Shown here: positions 62,570-64,000 of the stretch, piece by piece
How the letters are laid out: each line of letters starts with the position of its first letter
How positions within the stretch are numbered: the stretch's first letter is position 1
Assembly: GCA_018241745.1 (NCBI GenBank)
Contig: JAFEDG010000147.1
Location: forward strand, 1-64,000
Direction: 5' to 3'
Length of the DNA stretch: 64,000 nucleotides
From: Pseudomonadota bacterium
GTDB taxonomy: Bacteria > Pseudomonadota > Gammaproteobacteria > Burkholderiales > Casimicrobiaceae
Made by a program: the position numbers and the translations under genes
Notes under the pieces: generated by a model
What the model saw: the letters and a program-made list of their open reading frames with translations, nothing else
Told to the model about the DNA's origin: nothing
Databases searched by the model: none

Positions 62570-63280
62570 TCAGGCGTCGACGAGCACGCCCTTCTCCAGG
62601 TGCACCATCCGGTGCGCCTTGCCGGCGGCCTTCGGGTCGTGGGTGACCATGACGATCGTCTTGCCGAGCTCGCGGTTCAGGCGGTCGAGCAGGCCCAGGA
62701 TTTCCTCGCCCGTGACGCGGTCGAGGTCGCCGGTCGGCTCGTCGGCGACGATCAGCGTCGGGTCCGTGATCAGCGCACGCGCGATCGCGACGCGCTGCTG
62801 CTGGCCGCCGGACAGCTCGTTGGGAAAGTGGTCGCTGCGGTCGGACAAGCCGACCAGCGCCAGCGCCGTGGCCACCCGCTCGTGCCGGTCGCGGCGCGAC
62901 AGTGTCGTGAGCTGCAGCGGCAGCTCGACGTTCTGGAACGCCGTCAGCACCGGCATCAGGTTGTAGAACTGGAAGATGAAGCCGACGTTGGCGGCGCGCC
63001 ACGCGGCGAGCTCGCTGTCGGACAGCTGGGCGATGTCCACGCCCGCCACGCGGATCTCGCCACCGGTGGGCTTGTCGATGCCCGCGATCAGGTTGAGGAG
63101 CGTGGACTTGCCGGATCCCGACGGGCCCATCAGCGCGATGTAGTCGCCCGCGGCCACGTCGAGGTCGATGTTGACGAGCACGGGAATCACCTGGTCGCCG
63201 CGGACGTATTCCTTGTTGAGGCCGCGGATGGAGACGAGCGGAATGCCCGCACCGTCCCGGTCGTCGTCGTGCGCCGTCAT
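62570..63280 (-). CDS. ABC transporter ATP-binding protein (MacB/LolD type)
   Basis: A 236-residue ATPase. Walker A is MGPSGSGKSTLLNLIAGID, the signature is LSGGQQQRVAIARAL, Walker B is LIVADEPTGDLD, and the switch His is in MVTHDPKAAG. The close fit to the LolD/MacB family agrees with the FtsX-type permeases downstream and the membrane-fusion protein upstream. Confidence 0.93.
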   Translation of the reverse strand: MTAHDDDRDGAGIPLVSIRGLNKEYVRGDQVIPVLVNIDLDVAAGDYIALMGPSGSGKSTLLNLIAGIDKPTGGEIRVAGVDIAQLSDSELAAWRAANVGFIFQFYNLMPVLTAFQNVELPLQLTTLSRRDRHERVATALALVGLSDRSDHFPNELSGGQQQRVAIARALITDPTLIVADEPTGDLDRVTGEEILGLLDRLNRELGKTIVMVTHDPKAAGKAHRMVHLEKGVLVDA

Positions 63281-63294
63281 GCGCTCGCGCGACG

Positions 63295-64000
63295 CTACTT
63301 GGTCGCGACGCGCACAGCCGCGCCGGCCGCGAGGTCAGGCGCGGGCTTGCTCACGGCACGCTCGCCGGACTTCAATTCACCCGTGATCGCCACCAGGTCG
63401 CCCACCTTGGCACCGCGCGTGACCGGCACCACCTTCGCGTGCTCGTCGGCGACGATGAACACGACGCTCCTGCCATCGCGCTCGACGATCGCGTCGGCGG
63501 CCACGGCCAGCAGCGGCTTCTGGTCGTCGGCCGTGATCTCCTGCGACAGGAACGCGACCTTGGCGCTCATCTCGGGCAGGATGCGCGGGTCGATCGCGTC
63601 GAACTTCACCTTGGTCGTCACCGTCGCCTTCGAACGGTCCACCGTCGGCACCATGCGGCTCACGCGACCGCGGAAGCGCGCGTCGGGCAACGCGTCGAGC
63701 AGGATCTCGGCGGGTTGGCCCGGATGGATCTTGGATAGGCTCGCTTCCGACACGTCGGCCTCGACCTCGAGCGTGCTCATGTCGGCCATCGTGACGACGG
63801 CGCCCTTCGAGTCGGTGGCGCTCGAGAACGGCGTGACCATGTCGCCGACGTTCGCGCTCTTGGACAGGATCACGCCGTCGAACGGCGCGCGGATCTCCGC
63901 GTAGTCGACGCTGATCTCCGCATTGCGCGCGTTGGCCTGCGCCGCCGCGAGCGCCGCGCGCGCGTTGGCCACGCCCGCCGTCGCGCGATCGGCGCGTGCC
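63295..64000 (-). CDS. Efflux RND/ABC periplasmic adaptor (membrane fusion protein), partial
   Basis: The C-terminal 234 or so residues of an HlyD/MacA-like adaptor cut by the right edge. The visible part begins in the coiled-coil hairpin (ARADRATAGVANARAALAA), continues into the lipoyl half motif VDYAEIRAPFDGVILSKSAN, and then the beta-barrel (EASLSKIHPGQPAEILLDAL, FRGRVSRMVPTVD) and membrane-proximal domain. With the ATPase and two permeases it would form a tripartite export system with an outer-membrane channel not seen here. Confidence 0.9.
   Translation of the reverse strand, partial: ARADRATAGVANARAALAAAQANARNAEISVDYAEIRAPFDGVILSKSANVGDMVTPFSSATDSKGAVVTMADMSTLEVEADVSEASLSKIHPGQPAEILLDALPDARFRGRVSRMVPTVDRSKATVTTKVKFDAIDPRILPEMSAKVAFLSQEITADDQKPLLAVAADAIVERDGRSVVFIVADEHAKVVPVTRGAKVGDLVAITGELKSGERAVSKPAPDLAAGAAVRVATK

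Overview
The window is very GC-rich bacterial DNA, with third codon positions almost always G or C. It reads as a chromosomal segment of a betaproteobacterium, most likely Burkholderiales. The reasons are the gene blocks prfB-HAD-lysS, TPR-ppiA-ppiB-lpxH, leuC-leuD-leuB-asd-fimV-truA-trpF-trpB-trpA-accD-folC-dedD-cvpA-purF, xseB-ispA-dxs-folE2 and clpS-clpA/csp, together with a Bug-type (TctC) solute-binding protein. I see no rRNA, tRNA, insertion sequence, prophage or CRISPR array.

Layout. 1-131: start of a metal P-type ATPase (or copper chaperone) behind a CsoR-type palindrome. 200-3510 (-): prfB with its programmed frameshift, a HAD phosphatase and lysS. 3627-7177 (+): a two-subunit molybdenum hydroxylase and nudC. 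7264-10882 (+): TPR protein, two cyclophilins, lpxH and a TerC/YjbE membrane protein. 10905-14006 (-): an accessory operon for three secreted proteins, namely a lysyl-endopeptidase-like protease, an MVL-lectin/PAN protein and a second PAN protein. 14124-33045 (-): the long methionine, purine, folate, fatty-acid, tryptophan and leucine biosynthesis block, including cardiolipin synthase, fimV and asd. A SAM-II riboswitch precedes the methionine gene. 33129-40682: a CHASE3-GGDEF cyclase, miaA-mutL-amidotransferase, a LytS/LytTR two-component pair and folE2. 40728-43778 (-): dxs-ispA-xseB. 44126-47840 (+): a Rieske oxygenase behind a long structured leader, a FUSC-like protein, a sulfurtransferase and a small membrane protein. 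47860-52235 (-): aceA, clpA and clpS. 52401-57051 (+): csp, rluE, pcnB, folK, a deoxynucleoside kinase and a Bug protein. 57098-64000: a methyltransferase, an AraC regulator, and a MacB-like efflux operon (adaptor, ATPase, two permeases, DMT transporter) that runs off the right edge.

Most of the window is housekeeping and tightly overlapped (many ATGA or TGATG junctions), which implies translational coupling. The part least explained by known systems is 10905-14006. There a protease with a C-terminal DUF5648-like region is coupled to two PAN proteins that share an eight-cysteine tail with identical spacing; one of them also carries a mannan-binding-lectin-like domain.

Regulatory DNA worth attention: the SAM-II riboswitch with terminator before the methionine gene; a long perfect dyad over the fimV -35; a five-run GGG tract (possible G-quadruplex) and a 20-codon upstream ORF in the Rieske leader; several TAGAAT-type -10 boxes placed so that transcripts would be almost leaderless; and extended -10 boxes inside genes marked by rare CTA or TTA codons.
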